Assembly (NCBI GenBank): GCA_035771165.1
Contig: JAWNZC010000351.1
Span: 9,810,001 to 9,874,000, forward strand
Source: Paragorgia papillata
Lineage: Eukaryota; Cnidaria; Anthozoa; Scleralcyonacea; Coralliidae
DNA length: 64,000 nucleotides
Direction: 5' to 3'
Below the pieces are notes generated by a model, which was not told the origin of the DNA, searched no databases, and was given only the letters and a program-made list of their open reading frames with translations. Position 1 is the stretch's first letter; every line of letters begins with the position of its first letter. Both the position numbers and the translations under genes were made by a program. Shown one piece after another: positions 32,770 to 64,000 of this stretch.

Positions 32770-34250
32770 TTTAGTTACACTCGCGGGTTCGTGATATTGC
32801 AGTGAGATCCGTGATTGGTTTACAGATATCACATCGCATTAGCCTGGGCAACAACCAATGAAAATGCACACAGAAGTCACGTTACTGTATAATATATGGT
32901 TTAGGGGCGTTGGAATTAGGTTTAGAAACTTATTTGGAATGTTGAATGTTCGTTTAGCGCTGTTTACATGAAGTGGATTGAATGTTCAAGTCAAATCTCG
33001 CATGTTGTTTCTCTTCTGATCTCGATCTCATCGAAACGAATGGCTGAAGTCAATCCATGCAGTGGAGTGGATTGACTTGAGATTCAACTAAGGATCGACT
33101 TGAATGTCTCCAATCTGATTCATCTAAACACGGTTTGACTTGAAAATGACTTGATACGCATGAGTGAAGTTATAGTGCGTGTCGTGCTAAATGGCGGACA
33201 TTGAGGGAAGCACAGAAAATAGTGTTGGAAAACCGAAAACAATGTTCCAACTCCATGTAAACATGTACGGCTAGGGGTTCACGTAAACTTTCGAATTCTC
33301 CCAACTCACTCTCGTGTTAACATGAGAGGCTATATAAACACGGGCGGCCATTTTCTATTTCTTAAATATGGCACTGCATGTTTTACAGCAAATTCGATCG
33401 TATAGTAGCGTGCGTGCAGTCGCCCTTTGGGGAAGGCCACAAATTCGTGACTATGCCGCAATTGGGTGTGTCCTTTTAATAGTTTTAGATCTTTATCAGC
33501 ATCGCAGAAGTTTCCTTTTCAGTCCATCCGACGCCACGCCTGAAAGAAAACCGACACTGAAACATGCACTCTAAAATGTTCTGACGTTTGATCATTGGAC
33601 TCTTGGCCATATGTTCAAAAGTAATTTTATTTGTGAACTGTTCAGTGTATGTCTAGATATCGCGTAGGTGTCGCGTGTCGTATTACATTTGGAAACGCGT
33701 GTTTCAAAACATGTTTAAATATTTTCTATTTGTCCAAACTTAAATAAATTCTATATCAAAATGATCGCTTGATTCTGCCGAATCCGACACTATAGGTTTT
33801 GTCTACTAAATATATTTATAGATCCGTTGTTTAATTTTCAGAAAAACGGCCTTGTTTACATTTATATTACATTAGCAAACCTTGGCGCTTCCAGCACCGC
33901 TGCAGCTCATATAAGACCATAGATTCTATTTGTGAAAATCTATGCAAATATGCATTGCCATTGCCATATAGTCTTGCTAGAGTACGCACAGGCTACACGA
34001 AGCTTTCAGAAATCAGTAGCCGGAGTGAACGCCTTGCGCAGGCGGCTAGTTGACAATACAGAGAGAATTTTGAAGAAACTGGGCTTTTTAAAAAAAATAT
34101 ATTTGAATTTTTGTTTGAGTCATTTTGGCCATATATTCCTTCCAGTCTATGGGTCCAGTCTATGTTTTGTACGACTACATTACAATACATACATACATAC
34201 ATAATGCTATTTGAAATCTTGTTGTTAATTTTAATCCAGCGGCGACCCAG
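32770..34250. other. Intergenic region; one small ORF of unknown meaning
   Basis: Most of this is non-coding. A 68-codon frame at 33,368-33,574 (plus) begins just after GGCGGCCATTTTC and contains a hydrophobic stretch (YAAIGCVLLIVLDLY). I recognise no family and give no function. The CAGAAATCAGTAGCC repeat recurs at about 34,008. Confidence 0.3.
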
Positions 34251-34254
34251 ATGA

Positions 34255-34550
34255 GTTCCAAAGATTCAAAGACCCAGAGACCCAAAGACCCAAAGACCCA
34301 GAGACGCAAAGACTCAGAGACACAGAGACACAGAGACACAGAGACACAGAGACCCAAAGACCCAAAGACCCAAAGACCCAGAGACCCAGAGACCCAAAGA
34401 CTCAGAGACACAGAGACCCAAAAACCCAGAGACCCAGAGACCCAGAGACCCAGAGACCCAGAGACCCAGAGACCCAAAGACCCAAAGACCCAAAGACCCA
34501 GAGACCCAGAGACCCAAAGACCCAAAGACCCAAAGACCCAAAGACACAAT
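34255..34550. repeat. GACCCAGA/GACCCAAA minisatellite
   Basis: An 8-base unit array with alternating AGACCCAG and AGACCCAA variants, about 35 units. The GSLGLWVF and PKDPKTQR ORFs on the two strands are artefacts. Confidence 0.95.
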
Positions 34551-34773
34551 GCCACAAATATATTACCCAATACCCAATCTGGTTGCCCTCCGCTATTATA
34601 ATTATACGACTATATAACGTATGCTACATGTATACCTTCTAATTATTATAATTATTCTTGACGTCACCGGTGACTTGCTATATGGCCCATCAACCCCAAA
34701 AGGGTTCCTTTAAAGTCCCCCCCCCCGACATCAACTTGTTTCTAACTCCAAATATTAAATATTCAACTCAGAA

Positions 34774-35110
34774 TTAAAAAAAAAGGTTATGCATACAACG
34801 CGACACAATATAATAAAATAAAAATATCTGGACACTGTTACTGCACTCTGACTCACTGTTCTGAATTATCCTCACCCTTACTTTGTCTTTATGGTTTAAA
34901 TCTTCTATTTCCACATCTATCCACCCACTCCATCCGATCCAATCACTGTCAAACCGCTGGAATATCACCGTTGCGTTCTTGTCCATTGGTTTGCCAAACA
35001 AGTTTTCTACCATTTCGCTTTTGCTGCTACAACTGCCAAGAAATCCAACCTTTTTCATTCCATTGTATTCCAGCAAGACGCTATTACCACAAGACGCTAT
35101 TACCACAATC
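34774..35110 (-). CDS. Candidate terminal exon of an unrecognised protein
   Basis: A minus-strand frame follows a plausible splice acceptor (GCTTTCAG at 35,111-35,118) and runs about 110 codons to a stop. It includes LLEYNGMKKVGFLGSC, ENLFGKP and FQRFDSDWIGWSGWIDVEIE. Its composition is protein-like and unlike the neighbouring repeats. A 16-base direct duplication (GACGCTATTACCACAA) lies at the start. I do not recognise the family and see no partner exon upstream; it may be a gene remnant. Confidence 0.35.
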
Positions 35111-35119
35111 CTGAAAGCA

Positions 35120-36174
35120 TTTGTGTATTAAAATTAGTCAAACCACAGAGGCGGAGAAGACGCGCGAGGAATGATGGGAAGAGGGAAAGAAAAGTAGATA
35201 ATGTTGTCAATATGGCGCCCAAATTCCGTGATGGACTAGGCACCAGACTCGGAATTTCGATATATAACCAAATTTAACTTACGGAAAAGTTGGAAATTCA
35301 TAAATTGTGAACAAAAGACACATTTAAATTGCTGGCAGACAATTCACAACTCGAGAATGTTAATATTGTTACACAAGGACAGGATTTTCCAGTTTTGAAT
35401 TATGCAATGAAACATGTAAACAAACGCTACCCGAGAAAGTTTATATCAAAAGACACTGAACTGTTGTAAACATAGATCTTACCTATGATAAGTTGCACGT
35501 ATACACGTAGTGCATGTGGTACGTTTGCGAGCTTGGTGTAATGTAGAAAGTTAGCGCTGAGAATATTCCAGCGCTGCATGTTCGTCGGCTTTGTTTAGGT
35601 AACGATTCAACGTTCGATATTAAAACGTTTGTCAGTCTGGCAGCGTTTCGAATTTTTTTATTCGTTCCGCAGGTGATTCCCATAGAAGAATTCAGAACTA
35701 ATAACGTCCAGAACAACATTCTAGACTTTGATCTTGAAGAAAACATTGTACTTCGTGCAAACTATCGTCCCTATATCTCCCATGGCCAGAGAACCGCAGA
35801 TTCGGTGTTTGCCGACTTCGAATTCGGTGTTAAAAAATCCTTCTCCGGCGTACTTGCACTTATTGCAAAGCATTCTATATCTTCTTCTGCATTATGGTTA
35901 TCGTAAAGAGAATAAACAAGTCAAAATTAATTAAAATATATAGTTCACATCTAAATTGATTTAAAATGGCAGACACGTAAATAACAGCAAGAATCAAATA
36001 AATTCCTTTAATCGCACTATTTCTTCACGAAAATCGTCATGCTAACTTTTGATACTTAGATCTTGAAGGGAGTGCTGAATTTCTCCCAAATCATCGGGTT
36101 TTGATGCCATTTACCCAAGAACCGCAAATCGTGCCAGAGAACCGCTCTGGCAGAGGCTTCTCAAATCTTTTTCC
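35120..36174. other. Intergenic sequence
   Basis: Overlapping short ORFs occur on both strands near 35.5-35.9 kb with no recognised motif. GAGAAGACGCGCGAGGAATGATG near 35,155 belongs to a repeat also present at about 36,370 and 38,500. Confidence 0.35.
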
Positions 36175-36368
36175 ACCTTCCCGACGTTCTCCGCGCGCTT
36201 TACGATTGCCCACGCGCCTGCGAATAGAAGCCTCTGCGGAGGAGAGAGTGACTGGATGAGTGAACAAAATTAATATTCATAAACGCAGAAGCAAGTCTCT
36301 CTCCTCCGCAGAGGCTTCTATTCGCAGGCGCGTGGGCAATCGTAAAGCGCGCGGAGAACGTCGGGAAG
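36175..36368. repeat. Near-perfect palindrome with ~72-bp arms
   Basis: CCTTCCCGACGTTCTCCGCG through GCGGAGGAGAGAG reads the same inverted at 36,293-36,368, with a ~40-base spacer. The virtually identical arms indicate a recent origin or repair by conversion. Confidence 0.85.
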
Positions 36369-36389
36369 GTGCATCATTCCTCGCGCGTC

Positions 36390-36480
36390 TTCAACCTCTT
36401 ACCCAGGGCCTTCTCTGCTTTCAAAATGGCGCGAGGAGAAGACCCTGGCAAAGGCTGGTCACGTGATTCCAAAATACTCC
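36390..36480. repeat. Dispersed repeat, inverted copy at 38,400-38,510
   Basis: ACCCAGGGCCTTCTCTGC, AAAATGGCGCGAG and AAAGGCTGGTCACGTGA occur here and, reverse-complemented, near 38,425-38,500. Confidence 0.6.
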
Positions 36481-36529
36481 AAGATTCTTGGAGTATTTGG
36501 TCACGTACATACATACATACATACATACA

Positions 36530-37608
36530 TAATTTATTTATACACGGTAAAATCATCAGTATAACTATTTACATAATTAAGAAAATTAACAAGAATAAAA
36601 CTAATTAAATATATTACAATATATATTACACTAGAGAAGTAGATAAAGAAGTTAAACAAAAAATACTGTTTTACGTGATTGCCGTGTGAAAATCTGATGT
36701 TCAGAATAAGTAATTTATTTCCTTTTTAAACTGACGAAACGAGGTCATATTCCTTACATGCTGAGGCAGATTATTCCATAGTTCAGCACCGCTATAGCTA
36801 AAACTTCTATTTAGATAATCTGTACGTGGCAAGGGTAATGCGAGTCGCCTTTCCGAATTTCTTAAAGAATAAACTGTGCTCGGAGGAATAAACATATCTT
36901 GCAGGTATTTCGAGGCCTGGTTGAGTTTAGAGACTTAAACATTATTGTAGTCTTTTGTTTTTTACGACGAGTAGCAAGCGTGTCCCAATGCAACGTATTT
37001 AGAAGCACACTTGAGCTAATCTCGTAACCAGTTTTCATAATCACTCTGGCAGCACGGTTTTGTAATTTTTGCAGTTTATCACTAAATTGATTACATATGC
37101 CATCCCATACAGGACTACAGTAATCAAAATATGGTAAAATTAATGCATTATAAATTTGAACTGCAGTATTTGTGGAGATAAACGATCTTACTCGTTTAAG
37201 GGCACCAACACCTGAGGAAACTTTCTTACACATTTCGTCAATATGATTTGACCAAGAGAGTCGTTCATCAATAGTAAGTCCCAATGATTTGGTGTGACCA
37301 ACTCTCTCAATCCTTTTACTTTCGATTTTAATGTGAATTTGGTTATTTTCCTCTGTGCGAAGCTTCTGCCTTGAGCTTATAACCATAAACTCAGTTTTTA
37401 CTATATTTAAGCTTAGTTTGTTTGCTTTCAGCCAACAGTTAAGATTGTGTAATTCCGAGTTTATTTCAGGCTCAAGTTCACCTAGGCTTTCAGCAGAGAG
37501 GCTTATATTTGTGTCATCTGCGAATAAATTAGCTGAGGCCTTACAGAGGCAGTTCGGCAGATCATTGATGTAAATCAAAAAAAGCAAAGGGCCAATAATG
37601 CTGCCAGT
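36530..37608 (-). mobile_element. LINE fragment, frameshifted (CR1/L2-like)
   Basis: The minus strand encodes SIIGPLLFLIYINDLP, catalytic LFADDTN, KANKLSLNIVKTEFMVI, ILPYFDYCSPVWDG and LQNRAARVIM up to about 36,890, where the frame changes. The C-terminal part (YSGAELWNNLPQHVR) continues to the stop at 36,701. It is truncated 5' in the middle of the reverse transcriptase and related in sequence to the 29-31 kb LINE, but a different family. The (CATA)n run at 36,507-36,530 marks its 3' side. Confidence 0.82.
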
Positions 37609-37991
37609 GGATAATTTGAGCTTCGCCCGTCCTGGGGGGAGCGGTTGATTCGTTCTTATAAATGTCAAGGTTGTTGCAAGTCCGGTAACGTTAAATTCGA
37701 GCGGTAAATATAAAGATATATTTCAAAATTTACGACATTTGCTGGATAATTCATATTTGTTGCCGTCAATCGCCAGAAATGAAGCCGAAGGCGACGAACG
37801 ATCATAAACTGATAAACAGAAACCCGCTCTGCGGTTACAGGTACTGATACATACACTAAAAATATTCGAATGCTGTCGATTGTTGGAAGTATATTTACCG
37901 TCCAGTATAGCACATTTATGTTTCTTGTCCACACGTTTTGGATTTGTGGAAATTTAATTGTCGTATCTGTCGATTTATACTCAAACGGCAT

Positions 37992-39038
37992 ATTCGGATT
38001 GAATCTGCTGTCCTCGACTCCTCGTTGACTTTGAGGTTGTACTTTAATACAAATATTCGATCAACAACATTTCTTCGATCGACGAACATTTATATAGATC
38101 AGCACTGAAGACTTTGACTTTGCATATTTCTAAACTTTTTAAATTAATAGATTCGGAAAGTCCAGAAACCGAAATATTAATAAACACTTCTTGCTTGCAT
38201 AATAAAGCAAATATGTTATAATGTAGACGCTTCTTACTAAACACGGTCATTAACTGATTTGATAAACTTGTTAAGAGAATGTCTTGTTATTTGTACGATT
38301 TGGTTATTCTTGAGTGCCTAAATAGTTCGCTGAATAGTTTTATCTGTGACTGTACCGCTGTTTATCAGTGACTGTACCGCGCCCCCCGGTACAGTGTGAG
38401 TCACTCATCAAGATATTCCAAAATTATTGGTGTCATGTGACCAGCCTTTGCCACGGTCTCGCGCCATTTTGAAAGCAGAGAAGGCCCTGGGTACGAGGTT
38501 GGCGCGTCTTCTCCGCTTCTGGGGAGGAGAGAGGAAGCGAGTCGTATACAAACACCTACTGACAATGACTAGTTAAATATGGCTATTGTTTATTTAAAAA
38601 TAGCTGCAATAGTGAAATATCGTTTAATATATATACAAGTCATTTTAAAATAATAACTTACCTTCGCAACATTCGCCATTTTCAATCACTTCGAAGCGCG
38701 TGTTCATATCGGAACATATCGGAACGTTATCGCTAAAAACGGGAAATCCGTTATTGTACGAAACCTTCACGATCACTTTCGAGCATCCATGATGTTTGAA
38801 GAAAGTTTAGAGCAAAATAGCAATAGCAAATTGCTGTTAAATTAGCGAAGTTTTGCCAAATCAGACAAAAAAACAACTTGTTCTGTGTACATAACGTCTC
38901 TTGTAAAATCCCCCACATTTCCCCTTTGTATTGGGGCAAAAGCTCAAAAGCTCCTATATTTGCCTTTGATCCAAAGCCCCCACAAAGTCGTTAAATTCCC
39001 TAGGTACAGCCCGGGGTCCCCCCACCCTCGTCTCCTTT
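37992..39038. other. Intergenic sequence
   Basis: Holds the inverted copy of the 36.4-kb repeat (38,400-38,510). No gene is supported. Confidence 0.35.
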
Positions 39039-39446
39039 GTGAGGATACGACCCTCCGCAATAGCGACATTTCTTTTCGTTTATGACTTAATTTACTCCCT
39101 CGGGTATCTTTTCTTTAGACTCGATGTCGCGCGCTTGATATGCGCTTTGTTCGTCGCGTCTACCATCGATAAGAATGGATTTCAAATCATACGTAGGATC
39201 TCGCAAAGCTTTCTTGCGAATTCTCGACGACGTGCCAGCGGTGATTTGTTACTACTCTTTACTTTGCGTCAAATCCCTCCTTGTGCAGGGATTTGGCGTG
39301 CTGAGACTCTGCGGAATTTCGCACAGTATCATGGATATGAGGAGCTAGCTCTACCAATTTCAAAGACAAATGACTTGCTTTGCGCTTTGAAACCCAGTGC
39401 ACCACAGCGACAGATGCACATTGAAAACTATTTTAAGCCAACATAA
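39039..39446 (+). CDS. Orphan ORF ending in a PIP-box-like motif
   Basis: A 135-codon frame. The second half looks protein-like: AETLRNFAQYHGYEELALP, then QRQMHIENYFKPT at the C-terminus. QMHIENYF fits the PCNA-interacting consensus Q-x-x-(I/L/M)-x-x-(F/Y)-(F/Y). C-terminal PIP boxes are known in replication proteins and in some pogo-type transposases. I cannot assign a family, and the first half looks non-coding, so this is probably a remnant or a last exon. Confidence 0.3.
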   Translation: MRIRPSAIATFLFVYDLIYSLGYLFFRLDVARLICALFVASTIDKNGFQIIRRISQSFLANSRRRASGDLLLLFTLRQIPPCAGIWRAETLRNFAQYHGYEELALPISKTNDLLCALKPSAPQRQMHIENYFKPT

Positions 39447-41412
39447 CTTGCTAGGCGTCAGTATACACGCATCGAACATGTGGCATTTTTGTTATTCGTT
39501 TCGTTACTCCTTTCGTTACTCCTTTGTTTTATTATTTTTTCGGTTTTTGAAAACTGTTTTGTTAACTACTTGTTGTTTTTTTCAAAGTCTGATCTACATG
39601 TTACTGTTATCAGTGTTTTAAAATTGAATAAAAAGGACATTTGACCACACCCAAGGCCCATTGTTGGCGTCACTCTATTAAGCGGCCACAAAGACATTCC
39701 CCGAAGGTGGCCCCTTAATAGAGGTTCGACTGTATAAACATTTCGAAGTCCTGTATCCAATTCTGCCATCGGGTTGCCAAGCTTGCTCCAACTTCTGAAT
39801 CTGGGTTGAATTCTCGTACTGGCTGAATTGATACAGACTGTGTATTAACATGGATGTTCGCTGGTTCAGCTTGCTTTTGCGCCATTCTCGTCGCCAATAT
39901 AATATTCTCATTTATTTCATACGCTTTTAATAATAATCATCATAATATCAACACTCGTGGTCTATTCTGCCTCAGACAGTCTATTAGTCTCTTTCTCGTT
40001 TCCTGTTCTCATACATATATATGTCCTCGACCAACGTGGTTAATACCTATTACAGGTTCAATAAATAATTTTTCAAACCTTTTCGAGCCTTCGTGGTTCG
40101 CTCAAGACTGGCGGCCGTGTAAAAAAAACATTTTGTGGGAGATCGACTGAAACATTACCTGCAAACCGCGCAGGGGCCTAGGACTTTGCCTCACTTTTTG
40201 CCCCACGAATGACCAGGTATCAGATTTCAACTTACATCGAGTTCACTGGGCCAAGTTCGTTGGCACTTGCCCGCCCAAAACTTTCTTACAACCAAAATCC
40301 TTTCTTGGAACGAGGATCCCAGGATCCACCACTATTTCCAGGTCTGCCAACAACCGCAGAATAAGAGTGTTCAACATCCAGAAACTATATCTATACTTTG
40401 TTTATTTTAAACAGTATGTTTACTTGGAGTGGAGCTTGCCAGTTGTTTTTTGAAAAATGATACGCGCGCAACACCCTGAAACTCGCCTATTGCAAGTTAT
40501 TTCTCCGATCATTAATAATTCACGAAGAAAATTCAAAAGAAATGTTTAATCAGGTGTTGTCAATCGGATACAAGTTCGTCTTGATTAAACATGAATTAGA
40601 TGTGTGAATTCGGTAAATTACATACAATAATCGCGTACAGTTTGACCACTCACCTTTTCAAAATATTCTAACGATGTAAATAGATAAAAAATAATGTGAA
40701 AATATAATCTATTAATCTTTTTTTAAAACACTGTTTGACTTACAACACACACAGAACGAACCCGATCGAACGTCATCAATGGTTCTATGAGAGTATGAAT
40801 ATGGGACCTGTCTTCACAACTATCACCCCTGATGAAGACACTAGATCGGAGTGTCGAAACGTTGGTCATGAACAGTAACTTTTTAAGCTACGTTCAAAAA
40901 ACTTTTAAGCCAGAATAGCGTTAAACTATGTAAGATTGGAATTATTGTCATATGTGTAAAATCACGTAAATTTAGGTAATTTTAGGAAATCAGTAACATT
41001 CGCAATGCCGCCTTCTAAATTTTCACCATCATGGAACAATTTTTAACTGTCATCTTACTACCCGAACCACTATCACTAGTGACTACCATCTTAACCATGG
41101 GCTATGATTTCAAAAACTTATCTTTAAACTTATCTTTAATTCTTTAAAGTAGGATAACTCTGGGAACGTTAACATGGTCAATATAGCGATGCCAACACCG
41201 ACCTTTTGCGTGTGCTCGGCGCCATTATGTTAAAAAGACTCGGACCGTTTACGTTGACACTGTCAGAGTTTGCTGCATGTGCAGTGCTTTGAAATGATTC
41301 AATTGAAACCACTTTGCCTTCACCACCCCAGTTTTATCAAATTCCCCAATATTGCTCCACGGTTCATAAGGAAGAAAACACAACTGAACAAAAGTCGAAA
41401 ATTTCTAAATAT
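39447..41412. other. Intergenic sequence 3' of SEC61A
   Basis: No gene is supported. GAGGTTCGACTGTATAAAC near 39,721 and similar patches look like transposon ends. A hammerhead-like core lies at 40,829-40,867. Confidence 0.35.
40829..40867 (+). ncRNA. Hammerhead-like core, probably decayed
   Basis: CTGATGA, a GACACT/AGTGTC stem, GAAAC and a GTC triplet occur in hammerhead order. I cannot pair a stem I with the flanks, and stem III is only two pairs, so it is probably a relic of a Penelope-like element and not an active ribozyme. Confidence 0.35.
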
Positions 41413-41418
41413 TTTATT
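41413..41418 (-). promoter_or_regulatory. Possible SEC61A polyadenylation signal
   Basis: The first AATAAA on the minus strand past the SEC61A stop codon, about 376 bases downstream. A closer variant signal cannot be ruled out. Confidence 0.4.
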
Positions 41419-41793
41419 AATTCATTAATAGACAGGTCACACAATGTATTAAGAGAGGACTCGATTAAAAGTGACCAAACAGATCTGGTCTGTGGATGTA
41501 AAGAAATTGTGCCAGTAAAGACTAGTTTGCCAAGATTACAAGAATTTAAAAAAAAAACACCTTCCACATGGCTTTACTCTTGAGCTTTTTGTGGTGATAC
41601 CAACAAATCTCGGTAACAAAAAATACCAACCAAGAGAGCTCTCTGAAAAAGGTTTCATATACCCACAGACAAAAAGCGTATGGTTTCAATTTGTACAAGG
41701 CTAACTAGTGTTTTTGTCAGTTTCGTCGTGCACCGCACATAGATAGAGGAATCCAATCTTTTAGTAAAATATTTCCATTTCCAAGACCAACGG

Positions 41794-61484
<19,691 letters not shown>

Positions 61485-63049
61485 CTTGAAAGGGTGTCTT
61501 GGCTATTATTTCTACCAACTTCTATAGCAAAGATCGACCCTTACTTATTCTCAACAAAAGACGAAAGGGTAAGAGAACTTCGCATGTGAAACCAATGCAC
61601 TACGTCAGCTTAGTGGCCTCATTTTCATGCATCAACAAACTTGGCCCAGTCTCTCATTTGGATTTCAGCATTACATATGTGTATTACTCGGGCTACCTGT
61701 GGTAGAACGAGTCTAATTCAGGCCAACTCGCATAAACTAAATTTGCAAAGAAGTATTTAGTATTTAGAAGTATTTAGTTTTAAAAATCCTAACGTTGATT
61801 TAAATCTCTTCTTGCGGCCGGATAGAGTCAGAATTTGGTGAAACGATGTTTTATAGGCCTGTATAGCCCGGTCTCGACTAGCCTAAATTTAACTAATTAA
61901 TAATCTAAAATAACAAATGACAATTCACCCCAACACCAAACACCAACCACCAACCCAAATCCCAACCCCAACCCTAACACAATTTTTTTCATTTTAACTC
62001 TAAAAGGTCACTGATATAACTAGGGTGGAACATTGAACTCTAAGTGAACTGGAACGCTAACTCCATGATTAGCCATGCATGTCAACAAGAACCTATGAAG
62101 TCCACAACGAAAAACTGAAAACTCGCTGCAAAAAAACAGCCAGAAAATTTACATTTTTAGAGATGATAACGAATCAGCTAGTACGTATTGGGCTTATCGG
62201 CCTTGTACCTGAACAATTTCTACCCACGAAAATGAATTGAACGACGAAATATCTGCCGAACAAAAGCAAAATTCGAGTCCGAAACTCCAAAAATGCAGGT
62301 TTTTCTTATTTTTCTTTGTTATCTCAAACGTTTGAAGGTTGTCATGCCAATAATTAGTAATAAGATAATCTGACATTTTTCGATACGAAGAGTAACTCCA
62401 GAGCTCAGTAATAACACCAGGTAAAGTGCATTTTGTTGGGGGATTTTCCTACTGAAAATTGACAAATTTAAAACCCAACTGTTTTTATAAACAAACTCTT
62501 CATTTTAAACCTGTGATTATTATGTATTTTCTTTATATTTGTCCAAACCATGGCAATTTTGGTTGCGCATTGTTGACCTTCATTTGAGAGCTTATATTTT
62601 TACTGTTTTTCTTGTTTTTACTCGTCATGTCAGTGTTCACCACTGATCAGTGGCGTTCACCTACTCTACGGTATATTGGAATTTGATCTATAAGCCTGAA
62701 AGTGGTTAACAAGTTCAGTTTTTCTTTGATTTCAAGCTGTTTGGGGGTGGAATCACTGGTGGGTCTGGCCCTGCCTCCTCCACAGGCCCTATTGCATCAT
62801 GGACAGGACACACACGCCGAATTTAGGGCCTGCAAGATCCTGTAAAAAATTTGGCAAAACTTGGCACGGAATAAATTTGCATAATTAACTACATTATTAA
62901 TAGCCATGGCTATATCCGAAGATTTTGAAGGCCCTTGAAGACTTATTACATACGAATCCTAGCATTAAAATGCAGGAATTGTTGAAGAAAGCAATTACAG
63001 TTGAACTTTGTCAACTTTCGGCCGGAATAATCAACGAAAATACACTTTA
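61485..63049. other. Upstream region of SEC61A
   Basis: Should contain the SEC61A promoter and 5' untranslated region; I see no TATA box or other supportable motif. CCAACCACCAACCCAAATCCC-type C/A-rich sequence lies near 61,940-61,980. No other gene is seen. Confidence 0.35.
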
Positions 63050-63774
63050 GGGGCTGTTTATATGGGAGGCGGGACGGGACGTTTGCCGGGACGGGACGTT
63101 TTTCATCCCGGGTTTACATGAGTTCTACCATCCGGGACGTTCAACAAGCATCTCTAGTTCGTGTTGGACATGTTCGGTATTTCGCTTTTTTTAGGGAAAC
63201 TAAGCTATTTGGTCGGATAAACTGTACGTATTTTGTAGCCAGATGAATTATCTTTCTTCCAGTATATTTGATAGCTTCTACAGTGGTTTATTTCTCAAGA
63301 AAACATTCGGAGAAGACAGATTATAATACATACGAAAAAGAATTTCAAAATAGCGGCCGCTATTATTTGGACATGTTCGGTATTTCGCTTTTTTTAAGAA
63401 AACTAAGCTATTTGGTCGGATAAACTGTACGTATTTTATAGCCAGATGAATTATCTTCCTTCCAGTATATTTGATAGCTTCTACAGTGGATTATTTCTTA
63501 AGAAAACGTTCGGAGTGGCAAACGACTAGGCATTTTTGTTTTTGCATCACATGACAATTGTTGCAAAGTCAGCATAATATCGTCCCGGCGGGACGGAGTG
63601 TTTACATGAGTAAAATTGTCTTGGATTTGCCGGGATCTCGGCTGAGCGAACCGGGATGAAAAACGTCCCGGCAAACATCTTTCCATATAAACGGAACGGG
63701 ATAAATAAGAGAGATATACATGCATGGTGAGATCCCGGCAAACGTCCCGTCCTGCCTCCCATGTAAACAGCCCC
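63050..63774. mobile_element. PIF/Harbinger-like MITE with TTA target duplication and internal duplication
   Basis: GGGGCTGTTTA(T/C)ATGGGAGG termini in inverse order, TTA on both sides, GGGACGGGACG-rich arms. An internal ~130-base block beginning GGACATGTTCGGTATTTCGC occurs twice (about 63,169 and 63,369). 725 bp. Confidence 0.8.
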
Positions 63775-63777
63775 TTA

Positions 63778-64000
63778 TTTAGTCTACGCAGAGACTCTTT
63801 GGTTTATACTTTTTCGGTTTCCACAATTCCACAACTGAAACTTGAATTACGCTACACTATAGCCTACAATTTAACAAAATTAAATCTCATTAACTCTTGG
63901 TCAGTTGACAGTCTTCGATAGCGAAATAAACCAAAAAACAATACGAAAAACCTGTTACTTTCCTGACCGTCGAATTTGCTTTTGTTCGGCAGATATTTTC
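63778..64000. other. Window end, nothing recognised
   Basis: No feature could be supported. The short plus-strand frame is not convincing. Confidence 0.35.

Noticed and set aside
34175..34601. GSLGLWVF-repeat membrane-like protein
   Set aside because: Artefact of the GACCCAGA/GACCCAAA minisatellite.

Overview
This is a eukaryotic, metazoan window: two spliced housekeeping genes lie in a sea of transposon relics, foldback elements and microsatellites. The protein matches, the LINE and Penelope-type relics and the intron structure suggest a cnidarian, probably an anthozoan such as a coral. That is an inference from recognition, not from a search.

Layout. Bases 1-4,000 hold a truncated LINE, a TA-flanked MITE and a 1-kb dispersed repeat. 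From 4,087 to 24,590 on the minus strand lies an eight-exon short-chain dehydrogenase gene (dicarbonyl/L-xylulose reductase, DCXR). I could join all eight exons in phase to exactly 249 codons plus stop. Its 13.6-kb intron 7 (4,194-17,804) carries the most unusual block in the window. That block contains a 563-aa tyrosine recombinase with a zinc finger and a Myb-like domain (Crypton-like), enclosed by two inverted arrays of ~140-bp units. Next to it are 3.6 kb of ATTAG-type satellite with higher-order and palindromic structure, a lone decayed array unit, and a two-exon gene for a 944-aa protein with an SF3-type helicase core. Intron 2 of DCXR, a GC-AG intron, holds a Penelope-like GIY-YIG relic whose stop codon lies inside a hammerhead ribozyme, two tandem ~281-bp units each with a well-formed hammerhead ribozyme on the plus strand, and a hAT-like non-autonomous element.

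From 24.7 to 41.8 kb I find no host gene I can name. The region holds LINE relics (24.7, 29.2-31.7, 36.5-37.6 kb), foldback elements, minisatellites, a candidate exon at 34.8 kb and an orphan ORF ending in a PCNA-binding-like motif at 39.0-39.4 kb.

From 41,794 to 61,484 on the minus strand is SEC61A, the pore subunit of the ER translocon. It has 15 coding exons, all in phase, giving 475 aa. The first coding exon holds only seven coding bases. Its introns are full of MITEs (PIF/Harbinger-like, TA-flanked and nested foldback), an R2-like reverse transcriptase relic and a THAP zinc-finger remnant. Another Harbinger-like element closes the window at 63.1-63.8 kb.

The strongest leads are the recombinase/array/satellite/SF3-helicase block and the hammerhead-bearing tandem units. 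All domain calls were made by eye; no database search was possible.
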